Origin: UM-FILTER-33-9 sp964530235
GTDB lineage: Bacteria; Patescibacteriota; Microgenomatia; UBA1406; GWC2-37-13
Direction: 5' to 3'
DNA length: 64,000 nucleotides
Assembly: GCA_964530235.1 (NCBI GenBank)
Contig: CAZGYB010000002.1
Coordinates: forward strand, 1-64,000
Made by a program: the position numbers and the translations under genes. Each line of letters starts with the position of its first letter. Within the stretch, counting starts at the first letter, position 1. Shown here piece after piece: positions 34,079-41,455 of this stretch. Under the pieces are notes generated by a model. The model was given only the letters and a program-made list of their open reading frames with translations. It was not told the origin of the DNA and did no database searches.

Positions 34079-34453
34079 TTAATAAATTTCTTCGGCCAAA
34101 CTTGCAATCTTATGAAAGCCTGCTTCTTTTACTTCCTTTGCGATGGGACCAAAAATACGGGTGCCCTTTGGTTCTTTCACCTCTTTACTCTGCAAAATCA
34201 CACACGCATTATCATCAAACCTGATATAACTTCCATCTTTCCTTCTTCGTTCCTTTTTTGTTCGTACTACCACTGCTGAAACTTTTTCTCCTTTTTTTAC
34301 CTGTCCGTAAGGTATTGCTTCCTTTACTGAAACATTAATAACTTCACCAATATAGGCAAGCAGACGATTCCCCCTACCGGGGATTCCGATGAGGGATGCT
34401 TTTTTTGCACCGCTGTTGTCAGCAACGGTAAGTATTGATCTTAATTGCAACAT
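34079..34453 (-). CDS. rplN: 50S ribosomal protein L14
   Basis: A 124-residue protein with LRSILTVADNSGAKKASLIGI and IRFDDNACVILQSKEVKEPKGTRIFGPIAKE, diagnostic of L14 at the subunit interface. It lies between rpsQ and rplX in standard order. Confidence 0.97.
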   Translation of the reverse strand: MLQLRSILTVADNSGAKKASLIGIPGRGNRLLAYIGEVINVSVKEAIPYGQVKKGEKVSAVVVRTKKERRRKDGSYIRFDDNACVILQSKEVKEPKGTRIFGPIAKEVKEAGFHKIASLAEEIY

Positions 34454-34462
34454 ATGTCTGTA

Positions 34463-34705
34463 TTAAACTGTTCCACTAAATTTTCCTTTAACTATAAAGG
34501 TTTTTTCCTTTGATAAAGGTCTTACCTCACAAATGGTGACAACATCGCCTTTTTTCACCTCGTTATTTTTATTATGAGCTTTATATTTTTTATGTCTTAT
34601 AATAACCTTTCCATATCGGTTATGCCGGTATTTCTTCATCACTCGAACTACAACGGTTTCGTTCATGCTGTCCGAAGTAACTATTCCAATTAACTCTTTT
34701 GACAT
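34463..34705 (-). CDS. rpsQ: 30S ribosomal protein S17
   Basis: An 80-residue OB-fold protein with LIGIVTSDSMNETVVVRV and GDVVTICEVRPLSKEKTFIV, the S17 signature. Standard order between rpmC and rplN. Confidence 0.96.
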   Translation of the reverse strand: MSKELIGIVTSDSMNETVVVRVMKKYRHNRYGKVIIRHKKYKAHNKNNEVKKGDVVTICEVRPLSKEKTFIVKGKFSGTV

Positions 34706-34717
34706 AATATCCCTCTA

Positions 34718-34909
34718 TTACTGTTTTTGATTCAGTAACGTAAGTAAAACTGCTAACTTCTTTTTTTTATGGGAAAGACTATTAGTATTTTTGGGCAATG
34801 AAATTTTAAAACTCAAACGATCTTTCGCAATCTCTTCTCGCAACTTAATAATATCCTGTTTGAGAGATTCTTGTGTTTTATTTTGATAGTCTTTTGTTGT
34901 TTTTTTCAT
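34718..34909 (-). CDS. rpmC: 50S ribosomal protein L29
   Basis: A 63-residue two-helix protein. The N-terminal QESLKQDIIKLREEIAKDRLSFK and the position directly after rplP (one-base TAATG overlap) identify L29, which sits at the tunnel exit. It is more divergent than its neighbours. Confidence 0.9.
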   Translation of the reverse strand: MKKTTKDYQNKTQESLKQDIIKLREEIAKDRLSFKISLPKNTNSLSHKKKKLAVLLTLLNQKQ

Positions 34910-35319
34910 TATTGCTCCTTTACAATCAGCCGTGATTTAACCGACAGCTTTGCATTTATATTTTTAAATACTTGTTTCATCTCTGTTTCTGATACACCGT
35001 CCACCTCAAAAAGAACTCTTCCCGCTGAAACAGATGCAACAAAGTATGCAACGTCCCCTTTTCCCGCACCCATGGTAACCTCTGCAGGTTTTTTTGTAAA
35101 CGGTTTATCAGGAAAAATACGAATCCAAAACTTCCCAACTTTCCGGGTTGCTCGTGCCAAAATTACCCGGACTGCCTCTATTTCTCTATCCTTAATCCAT
35201 CCAGAACTCATGGCTTTCACTCCGAACGTCCCGTTTTGAAGAACATCACCTTTCGTTGCCATGTTTCTCCAAGTTCCCCTAAACTGTTTTCGGTACTTCT
35301 GTCTTTTTGGTGATAACAT
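34909..35319 (-). CDS. rplP: 50S ribosomal protein L16
   Basis: A 136-residue protein with MLSPKRQKYRKQFRG at the start and GTFGVKAMSSGWI, KFWIRIFPDKPFTKKPAEVTMGAGKG and GRVLFEVDGV. It lies near the peptidyl-transferase centre. ATG 35319 gives the canonical N-terminus; seven upstream residues are rejected. Confidence 0.97.
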   Translation of the reverse strand: MLSPKRQKYRKQFRGTWRNMATKGDVLQNGTFGVKAMSSGWIKDREIEAVRVILARATRKVGKFWIRIFPDKPFTKKPAEVTMGAGKGDVAYFVASVSAGRVLFEVDGVSETEMKQVFKNINAKLSVKSRLIVKEQ

Positions 35320-35330
35320 ATTTTTTATAG

Positions 35331-35969
35331 TTATGAACAAACCCAGGTCTTTACCCCAATATATCCTGACTTTGTTAAAGCAGGATAACGGGCAAAATCT
35401 ACGTTTTCGCGTATTGTTGAGGTGGGAATTGTTCCTTGAAAATATTTTTCTCTTCGTGAAATTTCCGCACCGTTAATTCTTCCTCCAACCTGAATTTTTA
35501 CTCCTTTTCCACCAGACTCAATAACCCTATTCATTGCCTGATGAATTACAGAACGGTGAGAAAAACCTTTTACCAGTTTTTCCGCAATTAACTGCGCAAC
35601 ATAATAAGCGCTCAGATATGGTTTTTTTACCGGTTCGATTTTAATCTCAATTTTCAGCTCCTTTTCTCGGTTTACTTTCCCCATTTCTGCTACGATGTAT
35701 TTTTTTACATCTTCAAGTCCTTTTCCTCCACGTCCAATAATCATTCCCGGTTTTACCGAATAAATAATGACGGTAATTTTTTTAATTGCTCTTTCTATAT
35801 CAATCTGCGTTATAGAAGCATACCCAAACTTTTTAAATAGATTTTCCCTTATCTTCATATCTGAAATTAAGGTTTCCCTGAAAAGTCTTTTATTTGAAAA
35901 AAACCAACGAGAACTGTAATTAAACAGAATTCCCATACGCAAACCTTTTGGATTTACTTTTTGTCCCAT
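35331..35969 (-). CDS. rpsC: 30S ribosomal protein S3
   Basis: A 212-residue protein with MGQKVNPKGLRMG, a KH domain (VIIYSVKPGMIIGRGGKGLEDV, about 70-95) and the C-terminal GRINGAEISRREKYFQGTIP. It forms the mRNA entry site. Its ATG overlaps the rplV stop by one base. Confidence 0.97.
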   Translation of the reverse strand: MGQKVNPKGLRMGILFNYSSRWFFSNKRLFRETLISDMKIRENLFKKFGYASITQIDIERAIKKITVIIYSVKPGMIIGRGGKGLEDVKKYIVAEMGKVNREKELKIEIKIEPVKKPYLSAYYVAQLIAEKLVKGFSHRSVIHQAMNRVIESGGKGVKIQVGGRINGAEISRREKYFQGTIPTSTIRENVDFARYPALTKSGYIGVKTWVCS

Positions 35970-36433
35970 TATTTCTTTACAGTCTTTGGTTTTCTCACAG
36001 AACGCTTTTTAACAACGTTTTTTGCGTTCGGTAAAACTGGTAATGATTTTTCTTTTACAGCAGGACTAGGTTTTTGAGGAATCGGTTTCGCTGCCTCCAC
36101 CTTTGATGACAGCAATACAATCTTTATATGAGACCGTTTTTTCACATATTGTTTCGCGGTTCCTCTTCCCCCTGGCCGATACCGCTTCATCTGATTTCCT
36201 TGTTCAACACAAAGAAGCTTGAATTGTAGCAAATCCTCACTGGTTTTTAAAGTATATTTTGCATTATCTACTGCGGACTTTATCGCTTTGTAAAGTAATT
36301 GAGCGCCTTTTTTAGGAGAATAGAAAAGGTGGTCTAATGCTTGCACTGGTTTCATTCGTTTTACATCGTTGAGTAAAAAACGAAGCTTTTTAGGCGTTAT
36401 ATGAACATTTTTGAAATATACTGTGCTTTCCAT
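35969..36433 (-). CDS. rplV: 50S ribosomal protein L22 with basic C-terminal extension
   Basis: The first ~110 residues carry the L22 pattern (FKNVHITPKKLRFLLNDVKRMKPVQALDHL, RYRPGGRGTAKQYVKKRSHIKIVL). A Pro/Lys-rich extension of about 40 residues follows (IPQKPSPAVKEK, KKRSVRKPKTVKK). L22 lines the exit tunnel. ATG 36433 is five bases after the rplB stop; longer frames overlap rplB. The rpsS gene that normally precedes rplV is missing here. Confidence 0.96.
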   Translation of the reverse strand: MESTVYFKNVHITPKKLRFLLNDVKRMKPVQALDHLFYSPKKGAQLLYKAIKSAVDNAKYTLKTSEDLLQFKLLCVEQGNQMKRYRPGGRGTAKQYVKKRSHIKIVLLSSKVEAAKPIPQKPSPAVKEKSLPVLPNAKNVVKKRSVRKPKTVKK

Positions 36434-36438
36434 AGTTC

Positions 36439-37212
36439 TTACGAGTGTCTTGATTGAACAATTAACTTGTTGCTCCACTTGTTTTTAGTCCGTGTTCTTT
36501 TTCCCCGAGCTGGCTTGCCCCAGGGAGTTTTTGGATGCATACCTTCTCCCGATCTTCCCTCACCACCACCATGAGGATGACTCCTTGGATTCTGAGCGGT
36601 TCCTCTCACTGTGGGTCGAATTCCCATCAACCTACTTGTTCCTGCTTTTCTTAATACTCTATCTTTGTGTTCAAGATTCCCAACCATTCCGATGGTTGCA
36701 TAACAACTACCAAGGAATCGCTTTATCTCTCCAGAGGGAAGTTTCATGTGAACATACTCATTTTCTTTTGCAATAACCACAGCGGCAGTTCCTGCCCCAC
36801 GAATTATTTTCCCGCCTTGTCCTGGATGAATTTCTATATTATGAACTTCTACCCCTATCGGAATGCGTTTTAACGGAAGTGCATTCCCTAGTTTTATGTC
36901 AACATTTTCGCCTGAAACTACTCCATCTCCAATTTTTATATTCTTGGGCGAAAGAATATACCTTTTTTCGCCGTCTTTATACTCCACCAGTGCTATATGC
37001 GAGTTTCTATTCGGATCGTATTCGATAAAACGCACCACTGCTTCAATATTTTTTTTATCTCGCTTGAAATCTATATTGCGATAGAAGCGCTTCTGACGCC
37101 CACCCTGATGGCGAACAGTCACATGCCCAGAAGAATCTCTTCCTGAGTGTTTTTTTAGAAGAGTCATCAGTTTTTTTTCAGGTCGCCGCGACTTGGATAA
37201 ATGAGTTTTCAT
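36439..37212 (-). CDS. rplB: 50S ribosomal protein L2
   Basis: A 257-residue protein with RHQGGRQKRFYRNIDFKR and PTVRGTAQNPRSHPHGGGEG, which includes the conserved His of the peptidyl-transferase region. It is about 20 residues shorter than the E. coli protein, mainly at the N-terminus. It lies nine bases after rplW. Confidence 0.97.
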   Translation of the reverse strand: MKTHLSKSRRPEKKLMTLLKKHSGRDSSGHVTVRHQGGRQKRFYRNIDFKRDKKNIEAVVRFIEYDPNRNSHIALVEYKDGEKRYILSPKNIKIGDGVVSGENVDIKLGNALPLKRIPIGVEVHNIEIHPGQGGKIIRGAGTAAVVIAKENEYVHMKLPSGEIKRFLGSCYATIGMVGNLEHKDRVLRKAGTSRLMGIRPTVRGTAQNPRSHPHGGGEGRSGEGMHPKTPWGKPARGKRTRTKNKWSNKLIVQSRHS

Positions 37213-37220
37213 AGAAAATA

Positions 37221-37508
37221 TTAGGTTTGAGGAAATAAAGGAATTGTCCCTTTACTTACATCTACCACTGCGATCTTTCTGTCTGACTGCTGCTTGGTAA
37301 TGGATTTCCGCCCAACTTTCTTTATTTTTCCTTTTCTCACTATAATTCTTACTTTACTGACGGTTACATTGAATATTTTTTCAACTGCATGCTGAACCGC
37401 ATGCTTATTTGCTTTTTTGTCAACGATAAAACAATATGTATTTTTGTTTGCAGCAGCCGTTGCTTTTTCAGTAAGCACTGGTTCAATGATTACATTATTT
37501 ATTTTCAT
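37221..37508 (-). CDS. rplW: 50S ribosomal protein L23
   Basis: A 95-residue protein with IIEPVLTEKATAAANKNTYCFIVDKKANKHAVQHAVEKIFNVTVSKV in the L23 pattern (written here only to show the TEKAT and NKHAVQ landmarks). It is the docking site for trigger factor and SRP at the tunnel exit. ATG 37508 overlaps the rplD end by 14 bases. Confidence 0.95.
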   Translation of the reverse strand: MKINNVIIEPVLTEKATAAANKNTYCFIVDKKANKHAVQHAVEKIFNVTVSKVRIIVRKGKIKKVGRKSITKQQSDRKIAVVDVSKGTIPLFPQT

Positions 37509-38169
37509 GATCGTTCGATAAATCATTTAACTTCGAGACTGCTGAATCGAGGAAAAAAATTTTCGTATTTTTTAAAACAATATAGGCGTTTAAACTGTTC
37601 ACGTCTGTTGAGGTGACAAAGGGAAGATTTTGCACCGAATACATTAAGGCACTCTTTTTCATATCGGGAAATATAAGTAATACTTGATCGGTTCTTTTCG
37701 ATACTAAAGAAAAAAAATTCGCTGCGCTTTTTGTACTCGGTTTTGTTAATGTCTCAGACCCTTTCAGCACTATTATATTTTTCTGTTTGTACTGATAGGT
37801 AAGAGCACCAAACAAAGCGCTTTTCTTTTGCTTTTTCGTCATTTTTTTCAGGTATATTTTTGGCAACGGTCCTCCAACAACTCCTCCTCCTTTAAAGATA
37901 GGCGCTTTTTTACTGCCGTGCCTTGCCCGTCCCGTTCCTTTTTGTTTATAAATTTTTTTCGTAGAACCCACAATTTCCCCCCGCGTTTTTGCTGAAGCAT
38001 TCCCCTGTCTTTGATTATGCAAAAAAACTTTAACGTACTGAGCTAAAAGAGCTTCTGAAAGTTCGGTCGAAAATACTCTTAAGGGAAGTTCTGTATTTTC
38101 AGCTTTCTCACCACTAAAAAGATAGCTGGGTACCGAAATTGATTTTGTTGATTTTTGAATAGCTGACAT
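37495..38169 (-). CDS. rplD: 50S ribosomal protein L4
   Basis: A 224-residue protein with KTRGEIVGSTKKIYKQKGTGRARHG and FKGGGVVGGPLPKIY, the internal-loop signature of L4 in the exit tunnel. In E. coli L4 also represses its own S10 operon at the leader; an attenuator-like hairpin lies upstream of rplC here. Confidence 0.96.
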   Translation of the reverse strand: MSAIQKSTKSISVPSYLFSGEKAENTELPLRVFSTELSEALLAQYVKVFLHNQRQGNASAKTRGEIVGSTKKIYKQKGTGRARHGSKKAPIFKGGGVVGGPLPKIYLKKMTKKQKKSALFGALTYQYKQKNIIVLKGSETLTKPSTKSAANFFSLVSKRTDQVLLIFPDMKKSALMYSVQNLPFVTSTDVNSLNAYIVLKNTKIFFLDSAVSKLNDLSNDHENK

Positions 38170-38171
38170 AG

Positions 38172-38804
38172 TTATAATGAAGAAACTACAGTAATTAACA
38201 TATTTTTAGATCCGGGAATTAGTCCTTTTACTGTCATACCGTTTTCGTCAACAGAAAGAACTTTAAAGTTAGAAATGGTCACTTTTTGGTTGCCCATCCT
38301 TCCGGCCATCCGCTTTCCTTTAAACACTCTTCCCGGTGTTGTGGTCATTCCAATTGATCCAGGGGCCCGTTCTCTGTCAGACTGTCCATGGGTGCGGGAT
38401 CCTCCTTTAAAACCATGTCGTTTCACAACACCCTGAAAACCTTTTCCTTTTGCATATCCGCTGATAGTAACTGAGTCTCCAACTTTAAAAAACATTTCCG
38501 GCTTAATTTCCGTACCTGGCTTTAACTTTTCATCTGTAAGTAGAGATGAATCAACCCGAAATTCCCGTAAAAAACGAAGCGGGGTTTTTACTCCCGCTTT
38601 TGTTAAAACCCCTTGCATTGGTTTGCTGATTTTTTTGCATGTTCCAAAACCAAGCTGAATCGCACAGTAACCATTTTCCTCTTTAGATTTTATTCCAACG
38701 ATATAACAAGGGGATGTTTTGATATACGAAGTAGGTATGCGAAGTCCATTTTTATCAAATGTCTGTGATTGCGACCCTTTTGTTCCCAAAATAAACCCTT
38801 TCAT
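38172..38804 (-). CDS. rplC: 50S ribosomal protein L3
   Basis: A 210-residue protein starting MKGFILGTKGSQSQ, with FKVGDSVTISGYAKGKGFQGVVKRHGFKGG and GSIGMTTTPGRVFKGKRMAGRMG, diagnostic of L3. ATG 38804 is preferred over a TTG at 38822, which would lie in the U-tract of the upstream terminator-like hairpin. Confidence 0.96.
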   Translation of the reverse strand: MKGFILGTKGSQSQTFDKNGLRIPTSYIKTSPCYIVGIKSKEENGYCAIQLGFGTCKKISKPMQGVLTKAGVKTPLRFLREFRVDSSLLTDEKLKPGTEIKPEMFFKVGDSVTISGYAKGKGFQGVVKRHGFKGGSRTHGQSDRERAPGSIGMTTTPGRVFKGKRMAGRMGNQKVTISNFKVLSVDENGMTVKGLIPGSKNMLITVVSSL

Positions 38805-38820
38805 ATAATATAAAGTTTCC

Positions 38821-38847
38821 AAAAAAATAAACCCCAGATTGGGGTTT
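38821..38847 (-). terminator. Intrinsic terminator or attenuator in the rplC leader
   Basis: On the minus strand AAACCCCA-ATC-TGGGGTTT forms an 8-bp, 3-nt-loop hairpin (38847-38829), followed by ATTTTTTT. It lies after rpsJ and 17 bases before the rplC ATG. It could end tuf-rpsJ transcripts or act as a regulated attenuator for the rplC-onward operon. The upstream TTGGT could pair with ACC/CCAA of the 5' arm as a weak competing helix. Confidence 0.7.
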
Positions 38848-38915
38848 AATTACCAAGCTGGATCATATTATGTTCTATCTAAAATTATACCGATATAATC
38901 ATCCGTATTTTTGAC

Positions 38916-38944
38916 ATTATATACTACTCACCTTAATTCTTCAA
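38916..38944 (-). promoter_or_regulatory. Promoter between rpsJ and rplC
   Basis: The minus strand has TTGAAG (38944-38939), exactly 17 bases and TATAAT (38921-38916). The predicted start near 38909 gives a leader of about 105 nt that includes the terminator-like hairpin before rplC. A second TATAAT-like sequence lies downstream in the leader. Confidence 0.65.
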
Positions 38945-38951
38945 TAAGAAG

Positions 38952-39260
38952 TTACATTTTAACCTCAACCTCAACACCCGCAGCCATTTCAAGATGCATG
39001 AGTGAATCAATAGTTTGATTTGTCGGGTTAATAATATCAATAAGTCTCTTGTGAGTTTTTAACCCAAACTGTTCACGCGCATCTTTATCACCAAAAGAAG
39101 CTTTTGTAACGACAAAAACCTCTTTTTTTGTTGGTAAAGGAATCGGACCGAGTACTGACGCACCGGTTCTAATTGCCGTATCTACCAGTTTTTGACAGGT
39201 TTCATCAATAAGTCGGTAGTCATACGACTTCAGCTTAATACGGATTCTCCCTTTTGGCAT
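38952..39260 (-). CDS. rpsJ: 30S ribosomal protein S10
   Basis: A 102-residue protein with RIRIKLKSYDYRLIDETCQKLVDTAIRTG, GPIPLPTKKEVFVV and the conserved THKRLIDIINPT, diagnostic of S10 (NusE). It follows tuf by 27 bases. A promoter and a hairpin separate it from rplC. Confidence 0.97.
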   Translation of the reverse strand: MPKGRIRIKLKSYDYRLIDETCQKLVDTAIRTGASVLGPIPLPTKKEVFVVTKASFGDKDAREQFGLKTHKRLIDIINPTNQTIDSLMHLEMAAGVEVEVKM

Positions 39261-39287
39261 AATTTAAAAGAGCTAATGTAACAGTTT

Positions 39288-40472
39288 TTATTTGATTACT
39301 TTAGTAACAACACCCGCTCCAACAGTATGACCTCCTTCACGAATTGCAAACTTTAATCCTTCCTCAAGAGCTACCGGATAAATCAGTTTTGCAGTAATCT
39401 TTACATTATCACCCGGCATAACCATCTCAACCCCAGCTGGCAATTTTAACTCACCGGTTACATCAGTTGTCCGTAAATAGAACTGTGGACGATATCCGTT
39501 GAAAAATGCGGTGTGTCTCCCACCTTCTTCTTTTTTTAAGACAATGATTTCGGCCTCAAACTCTGTATGCGGAGTAATGGTGCCCGGTTTAGCAATAACC
39601 TGACCTCTCTGTACATCATCTTTTTCTATACCTCTTAACAGAAGACCAACATTATCTCCTGCACGAGCTTCATCTAATGTTTTTCTGAACATCTCCACTC
39701 CGGTTATCACTGTTTTCTTAGTTTCGGTAAGACCAACCAGCTCAATTTCATCGTTCACTTTCAGAACTCCCCTATCAACCCTTCCGGTTACTACCGTTCC
39801 TCTCCCTTGAATGGTAAAGACATCTTCAACCGACATAAGAAACGGCTTGTCAACAGGACGAACAGGTTCCGGAAAATACTCGTCAACCTGCTTCATTAAA
39901 TCTTCAATTGCTTTCACCGCTTCAGGATCATCGGACAATGCTTTCAGGGCAGAACCTTTTATAACAGGCACTTTATCTCCCGGAAATCCATACTTAGTCA
40001 GCAAATCGCGTACCTCCATTTCAACAAGATCAAGAATTTCCTTATCTGCAACCATGTCCACTTTGTTTAAAAAGACAATAATTGCAGGAACATTGACCTG
40101 TTTTGCGAGTAAAATGTGTTCTCGTGTTTGAGGCATTGGGCCGTCCGGAGCTGAAACAACCAAGATTGCGCCGTCCATTTGAGCAGCGCCAGTGATCATG
40201 TTCTTTATGTAATCTGCATGTCCAGGTGCGTCAATATGAGCATAGTGTCGTTTGTCTGTTTCATATTCAGAATGGTGAAGATTAATGGTAACGCCACGTG
40301 CTCTTTCCTCGGGAGCTTTATCAATTTCTTCATATTTTAGAAATTTCGCCTGACCTTTTTTTGAAAGTACATAATGGATCGCTGAAGTTGTGGTCGTTTT
40401 TCCATGATCTACATGTCCAATTGTTCCAATATTTAAATGTGGTTTATTCCTTTGAAATACTCCGTCTGCCAT
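39288..40472 (-). CDS. tuf: Elongation factor Tu
   Basis: A 394-residue GTPase that brings aminoacyl-tRNA to the ribosome. G1 is GHVDHGKT, G3 is DAPGH, G4 is NKVD and G5 is GSALKAL; the C-terminal barrels end with GGHTVGAGVVTKV. G3 reads DAPGHADYIK where almost all EF-Tu proteins have DCPGHADYVK, and the switch I end reads GVTINLHHSEYET. No fusA, rpsG or rpsL gene is upstream, so tuf starts this block. Confidence 0.97.
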   Translation of the reverse strand: MADGVFQRNKPHLNIGTIGHVDHGKTTTTSAIHYVLSKKGQAKFLKYEEIDKAPEERARGVTINLHHSEYETDKRHYAHIDAPGHADYIKNMITGAAQMDGAILVVSAPDGPMPQTREHILLAKQVNVPAIIVFLNKVDMVADKEILDLVEMEVRDLLTKYGFPGDKVPVIKGSALKALSDDPEAVKAIEDLMKQVDEYFPEPVRPVDKPFLMSVEDVFTIQGRGTVVTGRVDRGVLKVNDEIELVGLTETKKTVITGVEMFRKTLDEARAGDNVGLLLRGIEKDDVQRGQVIAKPGTITPHTEFEAEIIVLKKEEGGRHTAFFNGYRPQFYLRTTDVTGELKLPAGVEMVMPGDNVKITAKLIYPVALEEGLKFAIREGGHTVGAGVVTKVIK

Positions 40473-40535
40473 AGGTAAAAATAAATTTAAATTTATAAAT
40501 AAAAAATAAACTCCTTTACTAAAAAAACAAGAAAA

Positions 40536-40551
40536 AACTTCAAATGAAGTT
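40536..40551. terminator. Small bidirectional hairpin with T-runs between tuf and the DUF1189-like gene
   Basis: AACTTC-AAAT-GAAGTT gives a 6-bp stem. It is flanked by GATTTTTTTT on the plus strand and TTTTCTTGTTTTTTT on the minus strand. It could be a weak terminator in either direction, but no gene ends just upstream on either strand, so its role is unclear. Confidence 0.3.
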
Positions 40552-40578
40552 GATTTTTTTTCTTACCTTCTCTATCAT
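40550..40578 (+). promoter_or_regulatory. Promoter of the DUF1189-like gene
   Basis: TTGATT (40550-40555), a 17-base spacer and TATCAT (40573-40578). The predicted start is about 40585, four bases before the ATG at 40589. This supports ATG 40589 over the in-frame ATG at 40544, which would lie upstream of the start point. Confidence 0.55.
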
Positions 40579-40588
40579 AAATGTTGAG

Positions 40589-41455
40589 ATGAAAAAAGTC
40601 AAGGCCTTTTTGCACACGCTGCTCTCAAGTCTTATCCCCCAATCCCATTATTATAAAACACTTCTTCATGCTCGTTTTACAACATCGCTTCGATTTTACC
40701 TTCTTCTCCACCTACTTGCAGCCTTTATCGCAGTGACACTTATATTTCTTAAAGTGAATCCGATTTCTTTATTCAAACTTAGACAGTCGGTCGTTTCTTC
40801 TGTATACGAAATACCCACTGATTCGCGCATTACTCTCCGAAACGGCGAGTTGAGTTCAAGTTTTTTCAGACCGTTTTTATTCTGGGTTTCTCTTCCTTCT
40901 CGAAGAACACTGTTTTTGGTAATTGACGAGCGTGCGAGCGCAGATAAAATTCTTGAGTACGGATCAAAAATCCTGCTCACCAAAAAACATCTGGTATTTA
41001 CAGTAAGAAATCGCGTAATCGCTTTGCCCTATACTTCGCTATTTCCCGATATGTCGGTTGATAAGTATACCTTAAACAACCTTATTGAGACACAATTTAA
41101 CCGACTTACCTGGACAATCAATCTCATGCTTCCCTTTTTTTATTTGATAATCGCCCTCATTCACTTTTTCGGTTGGACATTAACCAACGTGATTGCAAGT
41201 CTGATCGTACATACATTATTTCAAATCACCGGAAAGAAATATCATTATCTAAAAATACTCCAAACGGCTTTTCACTCATCTTCATTACCCGTTATTATTG
41301 TTCTCTTTATGTCCTATCTTTCACGGTTCTCATCCACTCACATTTTGGCAGCTTTTTTGCTCAGCACTATTTTCCTTACTGCGGGTGTATACGAAGCACA
41401 CTATAGAGAGTCTCATCACCTTAATCGCCATCGGAGTTCAAAAACCGGCGCATAG
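40589..41455 (+). CDS. DUF1189-like membrane protein
   Basis: A 288-residue protein with hydrophobic segments near the N-terminus (about 33-53) and four more in the C-terminal third. Between them is an exterior-type domain with the pattern IPTDSRITLRNGELSS, LFLVIDERAS and SKILLTKKHLVF. This matches DUF1189 proteins, whose function is unknown. The first ATG at 40544 was rejected on promoter position. The 3' end overlaps the convergent helicase-nuclease gene by 35 bases. No operon partner. Confidence 0.65.
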   Translation: MKKVKAFLHTLLSSLIPQSHYYKTLLHARFTTSLRFYLLLHLLAAFIAVTLIFLKVNPISLFKLRQSVVSSVYEIPTDSRITLRNGELSSSFFRPFLFWVSLPSRRTLFLVIDERASADKILEYGSKILLTKKHLVFTVRNRVIALPYTSLFPDMSVDKYTLNNLIETQFNRLTWTINLMLPFFYLIIALIHFFGWTLTNVIASLIVHTLFQITGKKYHYLKILQTAFHSSSLPVIIVLFMSYLSRFSSTHILAAFLLSTIFLTAGVYEAHYRESHHLNRHRSSKTGA

